A DNA stretch of 52,621 nucleotides from Methylobacterium sp. WSM2598 (GCF_000379105.1 NZ_KB900609.1:5989963-6042583), one strand, 5' to 3'. Positions 19,710 to 30,630 are shown, numbered from the stretch's first letter. The notes: a model not told the origin generated them from the sequence alone. Numbers and translations are program-made.

Positions 19710-20915
19710 ATGATCCCGACCCCCGTGCCCGCCCTCATGCCGCCGATGAATCCCGCGGCGGCCGGCGTCCTGCCGAGCGGGATCGGGGAACTGATCGCCT
19801 ACGGTGCCGACCGCGAGGGCCTGATCCCGCTCTGGGTGGGAGAGGGCGACCGGCCGACCCCGGCCTTCATCGGCGAGGCCGCCGCCCGGGCGATCCGGGA
19901 CGGGCACACCTTCTACACGAGGATGCTCGGCATCCCGCCGCTGCGCGAGGCGATCGCCGATGACGTGGCGGCGGTCTACGGCGGCCCGGCGGAGCCCGAG
20001 CGGATCTTCGTCACGGTCGGCGGCATGCAGGCGTTCCAGGTGGCGCTCGCGATCGCGGCCGCCCCCGGCGACGAGGTCGTGATCCCGACCCCGACCTGGC
20101 CGAACTTCTTCGGCGCCATCGCGGCGCACGGCGCCCGCCGCGTCATGGTGCCGATGCAGTTCGACCCGGCCTCCGGCTGGGCCCTCGACGTGGAGCGCCT
20201 CGCCGCCGCGGTCACGCCGGCGACCCGCGCCATCGTGCTCAACTCGCCCGCCAACCCGACCGGCTGGACCGCGAGCCGCGACGACCTGCGCGCCGTCCTG
20301 GCCATCGCCCGGCGCCACGGCCTCTGGATCATCGCCGACGAGATCTACGGGCGCTTCAGCTTCGACCCGGCCCACGCGGCCCTCGGGCGCGCGCCCTCGT
20401 TCCGCGACGTCTGGGAGCCCGAGGACCGCGACCGCCTGCTCTTCGTCCAGAACTTCTCGAAGAACTGGGCGATGACGGGCTGGCGCATCGGCTGGCTCGA
20501 AGGACCGGTGGCGCTCGGGCGGATCGTCGACGGGCTCGTCCTCTACGGGACCTCCGGCGTGGCGACGTTCCTGCAGCACGCGGCCGTGGCGGCGATCCGC
20601 GAGGGCGGGGCGCTCGTCGCCGGCCAGATCGCCCAGGCCCGCGAGGGGCGGCGCATCCTGGTCGAGGGACTGGGGCGGCTGCCGGGCGTCGAACTGCCGC
20701 CGCCGGCCGGCGCCTTCTACGCCTTCCCGCGGGTTCCCGCCGAGCCCGATGCGCGCCGCCTCGCCATGCGCCTCGTCGACGAGGCCAATGTGGGCGTCGC
20801 CCCGGGCACCGCCTTCGGCCCGGGCGGCGAGCGCTTCCTGCGGCTCTGCTTCGCCCGCGGCGCCGCCGACCTGGAGGAGGCGGTGCGGCGGCTCGCCCCG
20901 GTGCTCGCCCGCTGA
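19710..20915 (+). CDS. Pyridoxal-phosphate-dependent class I/II aminotransferase
   Basis: A 401-residue fold-type I aminotransferase of the aspartate aminotransferase superfamily. The PLP lysine is Lys251 in NFSKNWAMTGWRIGW; other landmarks are TVGGMQAFQVAL (cofactor phosphate loop), NSPANPTG (Asn pairing with the PLP-anchoring Asp) and IIADEIYGRF (Asp hydrogen-bonded to the pyridine N). The C-terminal RLCFARG motif carries the Arg that usually binds the substrate alpha-carboxylate. The amino donor cannot be read from sequence. It lies alone between glgB and the oxidoreductase gene, with 250-430-bp spacers, so no operon context is evident. ATG19710 is the first start; ATG19737 or 19746 would trim 9-12 residues. 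Confidence 0.9.
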   Translation: MIPTPVPALMPPMNPAAAGVLPSGIGELIAYGADREGLIPLWVGEGDRPTPAFIGEAAARAIRDGHTFYTRMLGIPPLREAIADDVAAVYGGPAEPERIFVTVGGMQAFQVALAIAAAPGDEVVIPTPTWPNFFGAIAAHGARRVMVPMQFDPASGWALDVERLAAAVTPATRAIVLNSPANPTGWTASRDDLRAVLAIARRHGLWIIADEIYGRFSFDPAHAALGRAPSFRDVWEPEDRDRLLFVQNFSKNWAMTGWRIGWLEGPVALGRIVDGLVLYGTSGVATFLQHAAVAAIREGGALVAGQIAQAREGRRILVEGLGRLPGVELPPPAGAFYAFPRVPAEPDARRLAMRLVDEANVGVAPGTAFGPGGERFLRLCFARGAADLEEAVRRLAPVLAR

Positions 20916-21351
20916 TGGGCGGGGCGGTCGCGGTCCGCACCGCGGTGCGGTGCAGCCCCCACGGTCCAGATGCGCGGCCGGCACGCGAGGGACCGCGCCC
21001 CGGGAGGAGCGGCCCCTCCCCGACCTGAGCGGGTGCACCTGGGCGGGTGCACCTGAGCGGGCGCACCTGGGCGGGCGCACCTGGGCGGGCGCACCTGGGC
21101 GGGCGCGGGGCTGTGCCGGGCCGCGCGCCGCTCGGTCTTCCCGCCCGCAGGACGACAGGCTCCTCGCGAGGCCGGCGCCCGGCCGCGGCTCCCGCGTGCC
21201 GCTCCGCGCCGCGCCGGCCCCGGTTCCCGCGCCGGGGCGGCCGTTTCATCGAACGCGCATTTGGACTTGCCCGACAATCAGTGCATCCTGGCACCGCACC
21301 GGGCAGGCCCGCCAAGAACAAGAAGGCTGTGCGCTCGACCGCGGAGGAAAC
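20916..21351. other. 436-bp spacer upstream of the molybdopterin oxidoreductase gene
   Basis: It contains the 14-bp minisatellite described separately and, from about 21240, a less GC-rich stretch (CGCATTTGGACTTGCCCG) that is the most promoter-like part. I could not assign a -35/-10 pair with confidence. No gene is supported. Confidence 0.5.
21023..21106. repeat. Six 14-bp tandem repeats (minisatellite)
   Basis: Six consecutive units of ACCTGRGCGGGYGC: 21023, 21037, 21051, 21065, 21079 and 21093, the last three identical. Variation is limited to G/A at position 6 and T/C at position 12. Fourteen is not a multiple of three, and no gene covers it, so it is non-coding. Copy number is likely to vary between strains by slippage. 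Confidence 0.9.
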
Positions 21352-23514
21352 ATGAACGAGATCGTCGACCCCGATTCCTTGATCGGCGCCGAGTCCGAGA
21401 GACGGACCGGGACCTTCTTCGGCGGCTGCCCGCACGACTGCCCCGACACCTGCTCGATGCTGTTCGAGGTGAAGGACGGCGAACTCCTCGGCGTGCGCGG
21501 CAACCCCGACCATCCGATGACCCGCGGCGGCCTCTGCGTGAAGCTGAAGGACTACGAGAAGCGCCACTACCACCCGGACCGTCTTCTCTACCCGATGCGC
21601 CGGGTCGGCCCGAAGGGCTCGAAGCAGTTCGAGCGCATCACCTGGGACGAGGCGCTGGACACGATCGTCGCCCGGTGGAGGGCGATCATCGACCGTTACG
21701 GCCCGCAGGCCATCGCCCCCTACAGCTACCTCGGCAACCAGGGGCTCGTGCACGGGCTCAACGGCGGCGACGCGTTCTTCAACCGCCTGGGCGCCACCGT
21801 CACCGAGCGGACCTTCTGCGGTGAGGGCTCCTGCACCGCCTGGCTGCTCACGGTCGGCCCGACCGCGGGCCTCGACCCGGACAGCTACATCCACTCCAAG
21901 TACATCGTCATCTGGGCCTGCAACTCGGTCAGCACGAACCTGCACCACTGGGCGATCGTCAAGGACGCCCAGCAGAAGGGTGCCAAGGTCGTCGTGATCG
22001 ACGCCTACGCCTCGCGCACCGCCAAGGGTGCCGACTGGCACATCGCACCGAAGCCCGGCACCGACGGCGCACTGGCGATGGCGCTGATCAACGCGATCAT
22101 CGCGCAGGGCCTCGTCGACCAGGATTACGTCGACAACCACACGATCGGCTTCGAGGATCTCAAGGAGCGCGCGCGCACGCGCACGCCGGAATGGGCCGCG
22201 GAGATCACCGGCGTCCCGGCCGAGGACATCCGCAAGCTCGCCTACGAGATGGCGACCGCCCAGCCGGTGGGCATCCGCATCGGCGTGGCGCTGGAGCGCC
22301 ACTACGGCGGCGGCCAGACCATCCGGGCCGTCGCCTGCATCCCGGCGCTCACCGGCGCGTGGCGCCACGTCGGCGGCGGCATCACGCAGTTCGGGGTCTG
22401 GGAGCATCCCTACAAGTTCGACGTCATCTGCCGTCCCGACCTGATCCCGGAGGGCACCCGCGTCGTCAGCAACCTGCAGATCGGTCGGGCGCTCACCGGC
22501 GAGCTGAAGCTCGACCCCCCGATCATGTCGATGATGTGCTGGAACTCGAACCCGGTCACCCAGGCGCCCGAGACCGACAAGATCGTCGAGGGATTGATGC
22601 GCGAGGACCTGTTCCTGGTCTCGGCCGAGCACTTCATCTCGGACACGGCCTCCTACGCCGACATCCTGCTGCCGGCCGCGATGGGCGCCGAGATGGAGGA
22701 CATGATCCTCTCCTGGGGTCACCTCTACCTGACCTACAATACCAAGTGCGCGCAAGCGCCCGGCGAGGCCATTCCCAACAACGAGATCTTCCGGAGGCTG
22801 GCCGCCCGGCTCGGCTTCGAGGAGGAAAACTTCAAGTGGTCGGACGCGGAGTGCCTGGAGCGCTACGTCGACTGGAACTCTCCGGCCTGCGAGGGCATCG
22901 ACCTGCAATACCTGCGCGAGCACGGCTTCGCCCGGCTGAAGGTCGGCACGCCCGACGACCGGGCGCCGCACCGCGAGGGCAACTTCCCGACGCCGACCGG
23001 CAAGTGCATGTTCAAGGTCGAGGGCGCCACGAACTTCGTCGCCCCGCCGTTCCGGCAGATGTACGAGGGGTTCCAGCCCGGCGAGGCGCTCGACCCGCTG
23101 CCCGACTATCTCGGCCCGCGCGAGTCCCCCGCGAGCGACCCCGACCTCGCCGCGCGCTACCCGCTCAACATCGTCTCGCCCAAGAGCCACTACTTCCTGA
23201 ACTCCTGCTACGCGAACATGGAGGACAAGCAGAAGGGGCAGGGGGAGCAGTTCGTGATGATCAGCCCCCGGGATGCCGAGGCGCGCGGCATCGTGGATGG
23301 CGACCGCGTGCGGGTCGCCAACGGCCGCGGCGGCTTCAAGGGCGTGGCGCGCGTCACCGACGACGTGAAGTCCGGGATCGTGGTGGCCACGCTCGGCTAC
23401 TGGCGCCAGCTCAACGAGGGCACGGTGAACAGCATCTCGTCGTCGGCCTTCACCGACATGGGGCATGCGCCCTCGTTCTCCGACAACCTCGTCGAGGTCT
23501 CGCGCGTCAATTGA
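21352..23514 (+). CDS. Molybdopterin-dependent oxidoreductase (formate dehydrogenase-like), one [4Fe-4S] cluster
   Basis: A 720-residue member of the DMSO reductase/BisC superfamily. An N-terminal [4Fe-4S] motif, CPHDCPDTC with a fourth Cys in GGLCVK (residues about 24-60), precedes the molybdopterin domains. ERTFCGEGSC near residue 155 is where the molybdenum ligand of this superfamily normally sits. LLPAAMGAEMEDM and a C-terminal dinucleotide-binding domain (NIVSPKSHYFLNS, VRVANGRG) follow. No twin-arginine signal is visible, so it is probably cytoplasmic. Methylobacteria encode several formate dehydrogenases; this could be the single-subunit FDH4 type, but that is a guess from family and host. 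The start is fixed by GGAGG four bases before ATG21352. No electron-transfer subunit gene is adjacent. Confidence 0.82.
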   Translation: MNEIVDPDSLIGAESERRTGTFFGGCPHDCPDTCSMLFEVKDGELLGVRGNPDHPMTRGGLCVKLKDYEKRHYHPDRLLYPMRRVGPKGSKQFERITWDEALDTIVARWRAIIDRYGPQAIAPYSYLGNQGLVHGLNGGDAFFNRLGATVTERTFCGEGSCTAWLLTVGPTAGLDPDSYIHSKYIVIWACNSVSTNLHHWAIVKDAQQKGAKVVVIDAYASRTAKGADWHIAPKPGTDGALAMALINAIIAQGLVDQDYVDNHTIGFEDLKERARTRTPEWAAEITGVPAEDIRKLAYEMATAQPVGIRIGVALERHYGGGQTIRAVACIPALTGAWRHVGGGITQFGVWEHPYKFDVICRPDLIPEGTRVVSNLQIGRALTGELKLDPPIMSMMCWNSNPVTQAPETDKIVEGLMREDLFLVSAEHFISDTASYADILLPAAMGAEMEDMILSWGHLYLTYNTKCAQAPGEAIPNNEIFRRLAARLGFEEENFKWSDAECLERYVDWNSPACEGIDLQYLREHGFARLKVGTPDDRAPHREGNFPTPTGKCMFKVEGATNFVAPPFRQMYEGFQPGEALDPLPDYLGPRESPASDPDLAARYPLNIVSPKSHYFLNSCYANMEDKQKGQGEQFVMISPRDAEARGIVDGDRVRVANGRGGFKGVARVTDDVKSGIVVATLGYWRQLNEGTVNSISSSAFTDMGHAPSFSDNLVEVSRVN

Positions 23515-23520
23515 GGCGAC

Positions 23521-23550
23521 GGCGCCCCGCCCCGCTGGGGGCGGGGCGCC
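23521..23550 (+). terminator. Terminator-like hairpin of the oxidoreductase gene
   Basis: GGCGCCCCGCCCC (23521-23533), loop GCTG, GGGGCGGGGCGCC (23538-23550): a perfect 13-bp stem 6 bp after the stop. No T-tract follows. Confidence 0.65.
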
Positions 23551-23733
23551 CCGAGCGGGATGCGGGCAGGGAAACGGGATTGTCGCGCCCCCGCGTCGCA
23601 GCCGCCGGTTGCCGCGCGCACCCGGCCGCGCGCCGCCCCGCGGCGACCGGGCTCCCTCGCCCCGACGCCGTGGCGGCCCGACCGATAGCGACCGAGACAA
23701 GAGTGATTCGGGCGACGACCGCCCCGAACGTGC

Positions 23734-23765
23734 GATGGGGCGCCCTCGGGAGAGGGCGCCCCATC
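23734..23765. terminator. Hairpin between convergent oxidoreductase and hppA genes
   Basis: GATGGGGCGCCCT (23734-23746) pairs over 13 bp with AGGGCGCCCCATC (23753-23765), loop CGGGAG. It lies 22 bp beyond the hppA stop and can serve as the hppA terminator or a bidirectional barrier. No T-tract on either strand. Confidence 0.6.
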
Positions 23766-23787
23766 CTCGCTCCGGGTCGGCTGCCGC

Positions 23788-25935
<2,148 letters not shown>

Positions 25936-26151
25936 TCTACCGTCCTTGATGTCGGGCCATGCCCCGCGACGGTTGACGGCCTTGGTGGCGAGCGGCGTCC
26001 CGTGCGGGTGTCCCTCCCCAGATGAGCGGCCCGGCCTGATCCCGGCTCGCCGGTCCTGAGTGCCAAACTTCCAGGGCGAGCGCAAACGCTCTTAAGCTTC
26101 TCCACCGCCGGAAGGGTGCGGACAGCCCGGCGACCCCGACGAAAGTCGTGC

Positions 26152-27138
26152 TCAGAAGTGGCTGAACGAGCCGCCGGCGAAGATCCGGTCGCTGCCGTCG
26201 CGGTCCCGGAACCGGGGCGGGGCGGGGCCCTCGGTCACGGTGCCGATCGGCGTCAGGGGGATCCCGGCCGCCTCGGCCTCGGCCCGGATCGCCCCGAGGC
26301 GGGCGGGCGGCACCGCGCAGAGCAGCTCGTAATCGTCCCCGCCAGTCAGGGCCGCCTCGCGCAGGCCCGGCTCGGCCGCGAGCGCGGCGCGGGCCGCGGG
26401 CGAGAGGGGAATCGCGGCGAGGTCGACCTCCGCGCCCGCCCCGGAGGCGCGCAGCATCTTGGCGAGGTCGCCCACCAGCCCGTCCGAGACGTCCATGGCG
26501 GCGCCCGCATGGGCGAGGAGGGCGGGCGCGAGCGGCAGGCGCGGGCGCGGATGCAGGTAGCGGTCGGCGAGGTGATCGCGCTCCGCCGCCGAGAGGGCGC
26601 CGGCCCAGGCGGGCTCCGCGCGCAGACGCAGCCCGAGCGCCGCGTCCCCGATCGTGCCCGAGACGAGGAGCCGGTCCCCGGGCTTCGCCGCGAAGCGCCG
26701 CACCATCCGGCCGGCCGGGACCTCGCCGAGGGCCGTGACGCCGATCAGGGTCGGGCCCGCCGCCCGGACCGTGTCGCCGCCGAGGAGCGGGCAGCCCCAA
26801 CGCTGCGCCGTCGCGCCGAGCCCGGCGCAGAAGGCGGCGAGCCACGCCTCGGTCCAGGATTCCGCGAGGGCGAGGGTCAGCAGGAAGCCGCGCGGCCGCG
26901 CGCCCTTGGCGGCGAGGTCGGACAGGTTCACGCCGAGCGCCTTCACGGCGATCGAGGCGGGAGGATCGTCGGGGAAGTAGTGGACGCCCGCCACCACCGC
27001 GTCGGTGGTGAGGACGAGGTCGTGGCCGGGGGAGGGCGCGAGTTCCGCCGCGTCGTCCCGCAGCCCGAGCCCGCCAGGCCCGGCGAGCGGGGCGAAGTAG
27101 CGGGCGATCAGCGCGTCCTCGGAGGGGCGGGGGGTCAT
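26152..27138 (-). CDS. thiL: Thiamine-monophosphate kinase ThiL
   Basis: A 328-residue ATP-dependent kinase that converts thiamine phosphate to thiamine diphosphate, the last step of thiamine cofactor synthesis; cytoplasmic. Family motifs appear in order: LRDDAAEL, TTDAVVAGVHYFPD, VNLSDLAAKGARP (Mg/ATP site), LLGGDTV, VSGTIGDAALGL, AMDVSDGLVGDLAKM and LTGGDDYELLCAVP. It belongs to the PurM-like ATP-binding fold. Length is normal. It is the last gene of a ribH-nusB-thiL run, 91 bp after nusB, a conserved bacterial order. Confidence 0.96.
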   Translation of the reverse strand: MTPRPSEDALIARYFAPLAGPGGLGLRDDAAELAPSPGHDLVLTTDAVVAGVHYFPDDPPASIAVKALGVNLSDLAAKGARPRGFLLTLALAESWTEAWLAAFCAGLGATAQRWGCPLLGGDTVRAAGPTLIGVTALGEVPAGRMVRRFAAKPGDRLLVSGTIGDAALGLRLRAEPAWAGALSAAERDHLADRYLHPRPRLPLAPALLAHAGAAMDVSDGLVGDLAKMLRASGAGAEVDLAAIPLSPAARAALAAEPGLREAALTGGDDYELLCAVPPARLGAIRAEAEAAGIPLTPIGTVTEGPAPPRFRDRDGSDRIFAGGSFSHF

Positions 27139-27229
27139 CGGGACTCGCTCCCCTGCGCGCCGCGTCCGCGCGGGACGGAAGGCCGGGCCCTGGGCCGGGG
27201 CCGGGACCGGGCGGCGCCTCGCCCGCTCG

Positions 27230-27700
27230 TCACCCGTCGCGGGCGGCCTTGTCGAGCTCCTCGGCCCGCGCCGCCCGGGCCACCTTGTCGAGCACCGCGT
27301 TGACCAGCCCCGGCTCGTCGCCGCCGTAGAAGCTGTGGGCGACGTCCACGTATTCGGAGATCGCCACCCGCACCGGCACGTCCTTGCGGAAGATCACCTC
27401 GTAGGCGCCGGCCCGCAGGATCGCGCGCAGGACCGCCTCGATCCGGCGCAGCGGCCAGCCGGCCGAGAGCGCCCCGTCGAGGCGCTGGTCGATGAGCCGC
27501 TGCTCCTCCACCGCCCCGCGCAGCACGTCGCGGAAGAAGGCCGTCTCGGCCGGGGGATGCTCGATGCCATCGACCACCTGGCCGATCCAGAAGGCCTCGA
27601 ACTCCGCCAGCGCGTCGATGACGCCCTTGCCGGAGATCTCCATCTCGTAGAGGGCCTGGACCACGGCGAGGCGGGCGCCGCTGCGCTCGGCGGGTTTCAT
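27230..27700 (-). CDS. nusB: Transcription antitermination factor NusB
   Basis: A 156-residue all-helical RNA-binding protein that joins NusE (S10) on boxA RNA in rRNA antitermination. It starts with SGARLAVVQALYEMEISG (Arg-rich RNA-binding helix) and contains LRRIEAVLRAILRAGAYEV and VAISEYVDVAHSFYGGDEPGLVN, the typical C-terminal signature. Its ATG overlaps the ribH stop by 4 bp (ATGA), so translation is coupled to ribH. Confidence 0.96.
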   Translation of the reverse strand: MKPAERSGARLAVVQALYEMEISGKGVIDALAEFEAFWIGQVVDGIEHPPAETAFFRDVLRGAVEEQRLIDQRLDGALSAGWPLRRIEAVLRAILRAGAYEVIFRKDVPVRVAISEYVDVAHSFYGGDEPGLVNAVLDKVARAARAEELDKAARDG

Positions 27701-28242
27701 TCCTGCGTCTCCGCGGCGCGGCGGGGGGTGAAGCCGATGGTCCGGTCGGGGCGCTCGGCGGCCTTCGCGCGCTTGAGCGCGAGCACCGCGAGGGCCGCCT
27801 CGGCGGCGCCCCCACCCTTGTTCATCTCCGAGACGCGGGCCCGCGCCTGCGCCTGCGCCTCGGTCTCGACCGTGAGGATGCCGTTGCCGAGCGGCAGGCG
27901 CAGCAGGACCGAGAGGTCCATCAGCGCCCGCGCGCTCTCGCCCGCCACGATGTCGTAATGTCCGGTCTCGCCCCGGATGACGCAGCCGAGCGCCACCACG
28001 GCGTCGTAGGGCCTGGCCTCGCGCGCGGCGGCCTCGACCAGGATCGCCACCGCCTGGGGGATCTCCAGCGCGCCCGGCACGGTCACGACCTCCGCCTCGG
28101 CCTGCGCGGCGGCGATCGCCGCCGTGGCGCCGCGCAGGAGCTCGTCGGCAATGTCCTCGTAGTAGCGGGCCTCGACGACCAGGATGCGCGCATCCTTGAG
28201 CGACGGGCGGTCCTTCCCGCTGTCTCGGCGTGGCGTGACCAT
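27697..28242 (-). CDS. ribH: 6,7-dimethyl-8-ribityllumazine synthase RibH
   Basis: A 181-residue lumazine synthase, the penultimate step of riboflavin synthesis; the family assembles into pentamers or icosahedra. Motifs seen: VVEARYYEDIADELLRGA, VPGALEIPQA (phosphate and substrate binding), VALGCVIRGETGHYDIVAGES (with the catalytic His in TGHYD), and LGNGILTVETEAQAQAR. The C-terminal ~15 residues are an extra tail. ATG28242 is followed by a short charged leader. First gene of ribH-nusB-thiL. It diverges from the MFS gene across a 271-bp spacer. I see no FMN riboswitch upstream. Confidence 0.96.
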   Translation of the reverse strand: MVTPRRDSGKDRPSLKDARILVVEARYYEDIADELLRGATAAIAAAQAEAEVVTVPGALEIPQAVAILVEAAAREARPYDAVVALGCVIRGETGHYDIVAGESARALMDLSVLLRLPLGNGILTVETEAQAQARARVSEMNKGGGAAEAALAVLALKRAKAAERPDRTIGFTPRRAAETQE

Positions 28243-28390
28243 CTCGCGATCCCGATCGGACGGTTGAGAAACCTAGAGGTGAACCTGCGGCGGTGAACGT
28301 GCGGAGGCGACTCGCGGCGAACGCGCGGGGCCGCCACCGTTGCGGCGCGCCCCGACCGGATGCCGGTCCCGACCGGAGGGGCGAGCACTA

Positions 28391-28460
28391 GACCGAAGCG
28401 CCGTTGCGGACAAGCGCGACACGGCGCGCCGCGGCGCTTGCCAGCGCGCCCGCTTCGGTC
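28391..28460. promoter_or_regulatory. Nested inverted repeat in the ribH / MFS divergent spacer
   Basis: Outer arms GACCGAAGCG (28391-28400) and CGCTTCGGTC (28451-28460) are perfectly complementary. Inner arms CAAGCGC (28411-28417) and GCGCTTG (28434-28440) are also perfect, with exactly 10 nt between outer and inner arms on both sides and CGGCGCGCCG at the centre. It could be a hairpin in the MFS leader or paired protein sites. It lies 53 bp before the MFS start. Confidence 0.55.
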
Positions 28461-28513
28461 CAAGGCGCGGGGGAGCCGGGCCGACGAGCCCGGAGGGAGG
28501 ATGCGCCCCGCCG

Positions 28514-29800
28514 ATGAGCGAACTCGAGACCCGCACGATCCGCCGCGTCAGCCGACGCCTGATCCCGTTCCTGATCGTCTGCTACTTCGTGGCCTACCTG
28601 GATCGGGTGAACGTCGGCTTCGCGTCGCTCACGATGAACCGCGACCTCGGCATCTCGGCCACCGCCTACGGGCTCGGGGCGGGCCTGTTCTTCCTCACCT
28701 ACTTCATCTTCGAGGTGCCCTCGAACCTGTTCCTGGAGCGGTTCGGGGCGCGGCGCTGGATCGCCCGCATCATGCTGAGCTGGGGCCTGATCTCGGGCGG
28801 CATGGCCTTCGTGGGCGGCGAGACCAGCTTCTACATCATGCGCCTGCTGCTCGGCGCGGCGGAGGCCGGGTTCTTTCCGGGCATCATCTTCTACCTCACC
28901 CTGTGGTTCCCGGCCGCCTACCGGGCCCGGATCGTCAGCGCCTTCATGGTGGCGATCCCGCTGTCGAGCCTGATCGGCGCGCCGGTCTCGGGCGCGCTGC
29001 TCGAACTCGACGGGCTCCTCGGCTTCAAGGGCTGGCAGTGGCTCTACATCATCGAGGCGGTGCCGGCGATCGTGCTCTCGGTCGCGACCTTCCTGTACCT
29101 CACGGACCGGCCGTCCGAGGCGCGGTGGCTGCCGGCCGAGGAGCGCGCCTGGCTCGAGGCGCGCATGCGCGAGGAGGCCGCGCGCGGCCCCACCGCCCAC
29201 CGGCCGCTCACCCGCGAGATCTTCGATCCCCGCGTGATCGCGATCGCGTTCATCTATTTCGGGGCGGTGGCGCTCCTCTACGCCTTCGGCTTCTTCCTGC
29301 CGCAGATCGTCAAGGCCTTCGGCCTCTCGAACCTGCAGACCGGCTTCGTCACGCTGATCCCCTACATCGCGGGCACGGTCGGGATGATCTGGTGGGGCCG
29401 GCGCTCCGACGCCCGGCGGGAGCGCCACTTCCACCTCGTGGCGGCGCTCGCCTGCGCCTCGCTGGGCACGATCGGCGCCGCCCTGGTGACCGATCCGGTG
29501 CTCAAGATGGTGCTGTTCTCGGGCGCCGCCTTCGGCATCTTCGCGGCCCTGCCGGTGGTGTGGACGCTGCCGACCGAGGCGCTCTCCGGGGCGGCGGCGG
29601 CCGGCGCCATCGCGGTGGTGAACTCGATCGGCAACCTCTCGGGCTTCGTCGCGCCCTACGTGGTGGGCGCGATCAAGGACCGCACCGGCGACTTCACCGG
29701 CGGGCTGCTGGTCATCTCGGCAGCGGGCCTCGTCGGCATCCTGCTCGTGCTCTGGTTGCGCAACGCGCGGGCCCGCCACGCGGTGCCGGCGGCCGAATAG
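28514..29800 (+). CDS. MFS transporter, anion:cation symporter (ACS) family
   Basis: A 428-residue inner-membrane permease with about 12 hydrophobic segments. FLIVCYFVAYLDRVNVGFASLT is the ACS-family signature of helix 1 (D-R-x-N-V/I-G-F-A); AEAGFFPGIIFYLTLWFP and GWQWLYIIEAVPAIVL are further family landmarks. Such proteins usually import carboxylates or sugar acids (tartrate, phthalate, galactonate) with protons; the substrate is not readable. It is clearly paralogous to the permease at 44860. The strong GGAGGGAGG at 28491-28499 is 14 nt before ATG28514, longer than ideal; an out-of-frame ATG sits at 28501. No metabolic gene is linked to it. Confidence 0.9.
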   Translation: MSELETRTIRRVSRRLIPFLIVCYFVAYLDRVNVGFASLTMNRDLGISATAYGLGAGLFFLTYFIFEVPSNLFLERFGARRWIARIMLSWGLISGGMAFVGGETSFYIMRLLLGAAEAGFFPGIIFYLTLWFPAAYRARIVSAFMVAIPLSSLIGAPVSGALLELDGLLGFKGWQWLYIIEAVPAIVLSVATFLYLTDRPSEARWLPAEERAWLEARMREEAARGPTAHRPLTREIFDPRVIAIAFIYFGAVALLYAFGFFLPQIVKAFGLSNLQTGFVTLIPYIAGTVGMIWWGRRSDARRERHFHLVAALACASLGTIGAALVTDPVLKMVLFSGAAFGIFAALPVVWTLPTEALSGAAAAGAIAVVNSIGNLSGFVAPYVVGAIKDRTGDFTGGLLVISAAGLVGILLVLWLRNARARHAVPAAE

Positions 29801-30066
29801 AGGAGCGGCGCCCGCGGCCGGATGACGCCGCAGCGCAGCAAAAAACCGGCGGGCGGGGCCGCGTCACGCTGGCGCGCAGATTAGAAGCGTGGCAGAGAGC
29901 GGCCGCGCGGGCGACGCCCGGTCGCATTGCACGCGCCGTGGGCCTGGTGCTTCGGTCCGCCGGACCGAGGGGCCTCCTCGGAGCCAGCCCTAGGAATGTG
30001 GTCCATGCGTGGCGCCCCGCGCCCGCGCGGATCCTCGCCCTTCACGATTCTCGGGAGAGCCGGAAC

Positions 30067-30630
30067 TTGGCCACCACCGTCGCCCCCTCTGACGCCGCCC
30101 ATCCGCACGGGTCGACCCGCCGGGACTTCCTCTTCCTCGCCACCGGGGCGGGCGCCGTGGTCGGTGCGGCCGCCCTGGTCTGGCCCTTCGTCTCCTCGAT
30201 GGCCCCGGACGCCGAGACCATCGCGGCCGGCGCGCCGATCGAGGTCGACCTCTCGCCGATCAGCGAGGGCCAGATCATCAACGTGTTCTGGCGCGGCAAG
30301 CTGATCTTCGTGCGCCGCCTCTCCGCCAAGGAGATCGAGGACATGAAGGCGGTCAAGATGGGCGACCTGATCGACCCGGCGCCCTACTACGCCCGGGTCA
30401 AGGAGGGTCACGACCAGTGGCTCGTGAGCTACGGCAACTGCACCCACCTGGGCTGCGTGCCGATCGGCCACCAGGGCAATTTCGAGGGCTGGGCCTGCCC
30501 CTGCCACGGCTCGCAGTTCGACGCGGTCGGCCGGGTGCGGCGCGGGCCGGCGCCGATCAACCTGCCGATCCCGCCCTACGCCTTCCAGGGCGACACCAAG
30601 GTGCGGATCGGCGAGGGCGCGGCGGCCTGA
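30067..30630 (+). CDS. petA: Ubiquinol-cytochrome c reductase Rieske iron-sulfur subunit
   Basis: A 187-residue subunit of cytochrome bc1 carrying the [2Fe-2S] cluster. The N-terminus has a twin-arginine motif, STRRDFLFLATGAGAV, whose hydrophobic stretch stays as the membrane anchor. Cluster ligands are Cys125 and His127 in CTHLGC and Cys144 and His147 in CPCHG; Cys130 and Cys146 form the family's disulfide. No ATG gives the right N-terminus. TTG30067, 7 nt after GGGAGAG (30053-30059), gives MATTVAPSDAAHPHG, so I call TTG as the start. First gene of petABC. The 266-bp upstream region includes a short palindrome, TCGGTCCG-C-CGGACCGA (29952-29968). Confidence 0.93.
   Translation: MATTVAPSDAAHPHGSTRRDFLFLATGAGAVVGAAALVWPFVSSMAPDAETIAAGAPIEVDLSPISEGQIINVFWRGKLIFVRRLSAKEIEDMKAVKMGDLIDPAPYYARVKEGHDQWLVSYGNCTHLGCVPIGHQGNFEGWACPCHGSQFDAVGRVRRGPAPINLPIPPYAFQGDTKVRIGEGAAA

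Noticed and set aside
21291..21311. Sigma-54 promoter-like TGGCACCGCACCGGGCA upstream of the oxidoreductase gene
   Set aside because: The GG and GC elements are one base too far apart (11 instead of 10 nt between), and the -12 element lacks TTGC.
28242..28390. FMN riboswitch upstream of ribH
   Set aside because: I looked for the conserved RFN-element blocks and saw none; the gene sits with nusB/thiL rather than the regulated rib operon.
29952..29968. Palindrome TCGGTCCG-C-CGGACCGA upstream of petA as a specific regulator site
   Set aside because: It is a single site with no second copy in the window and no match to an operator I can name, so I only mention it in the petA entry.
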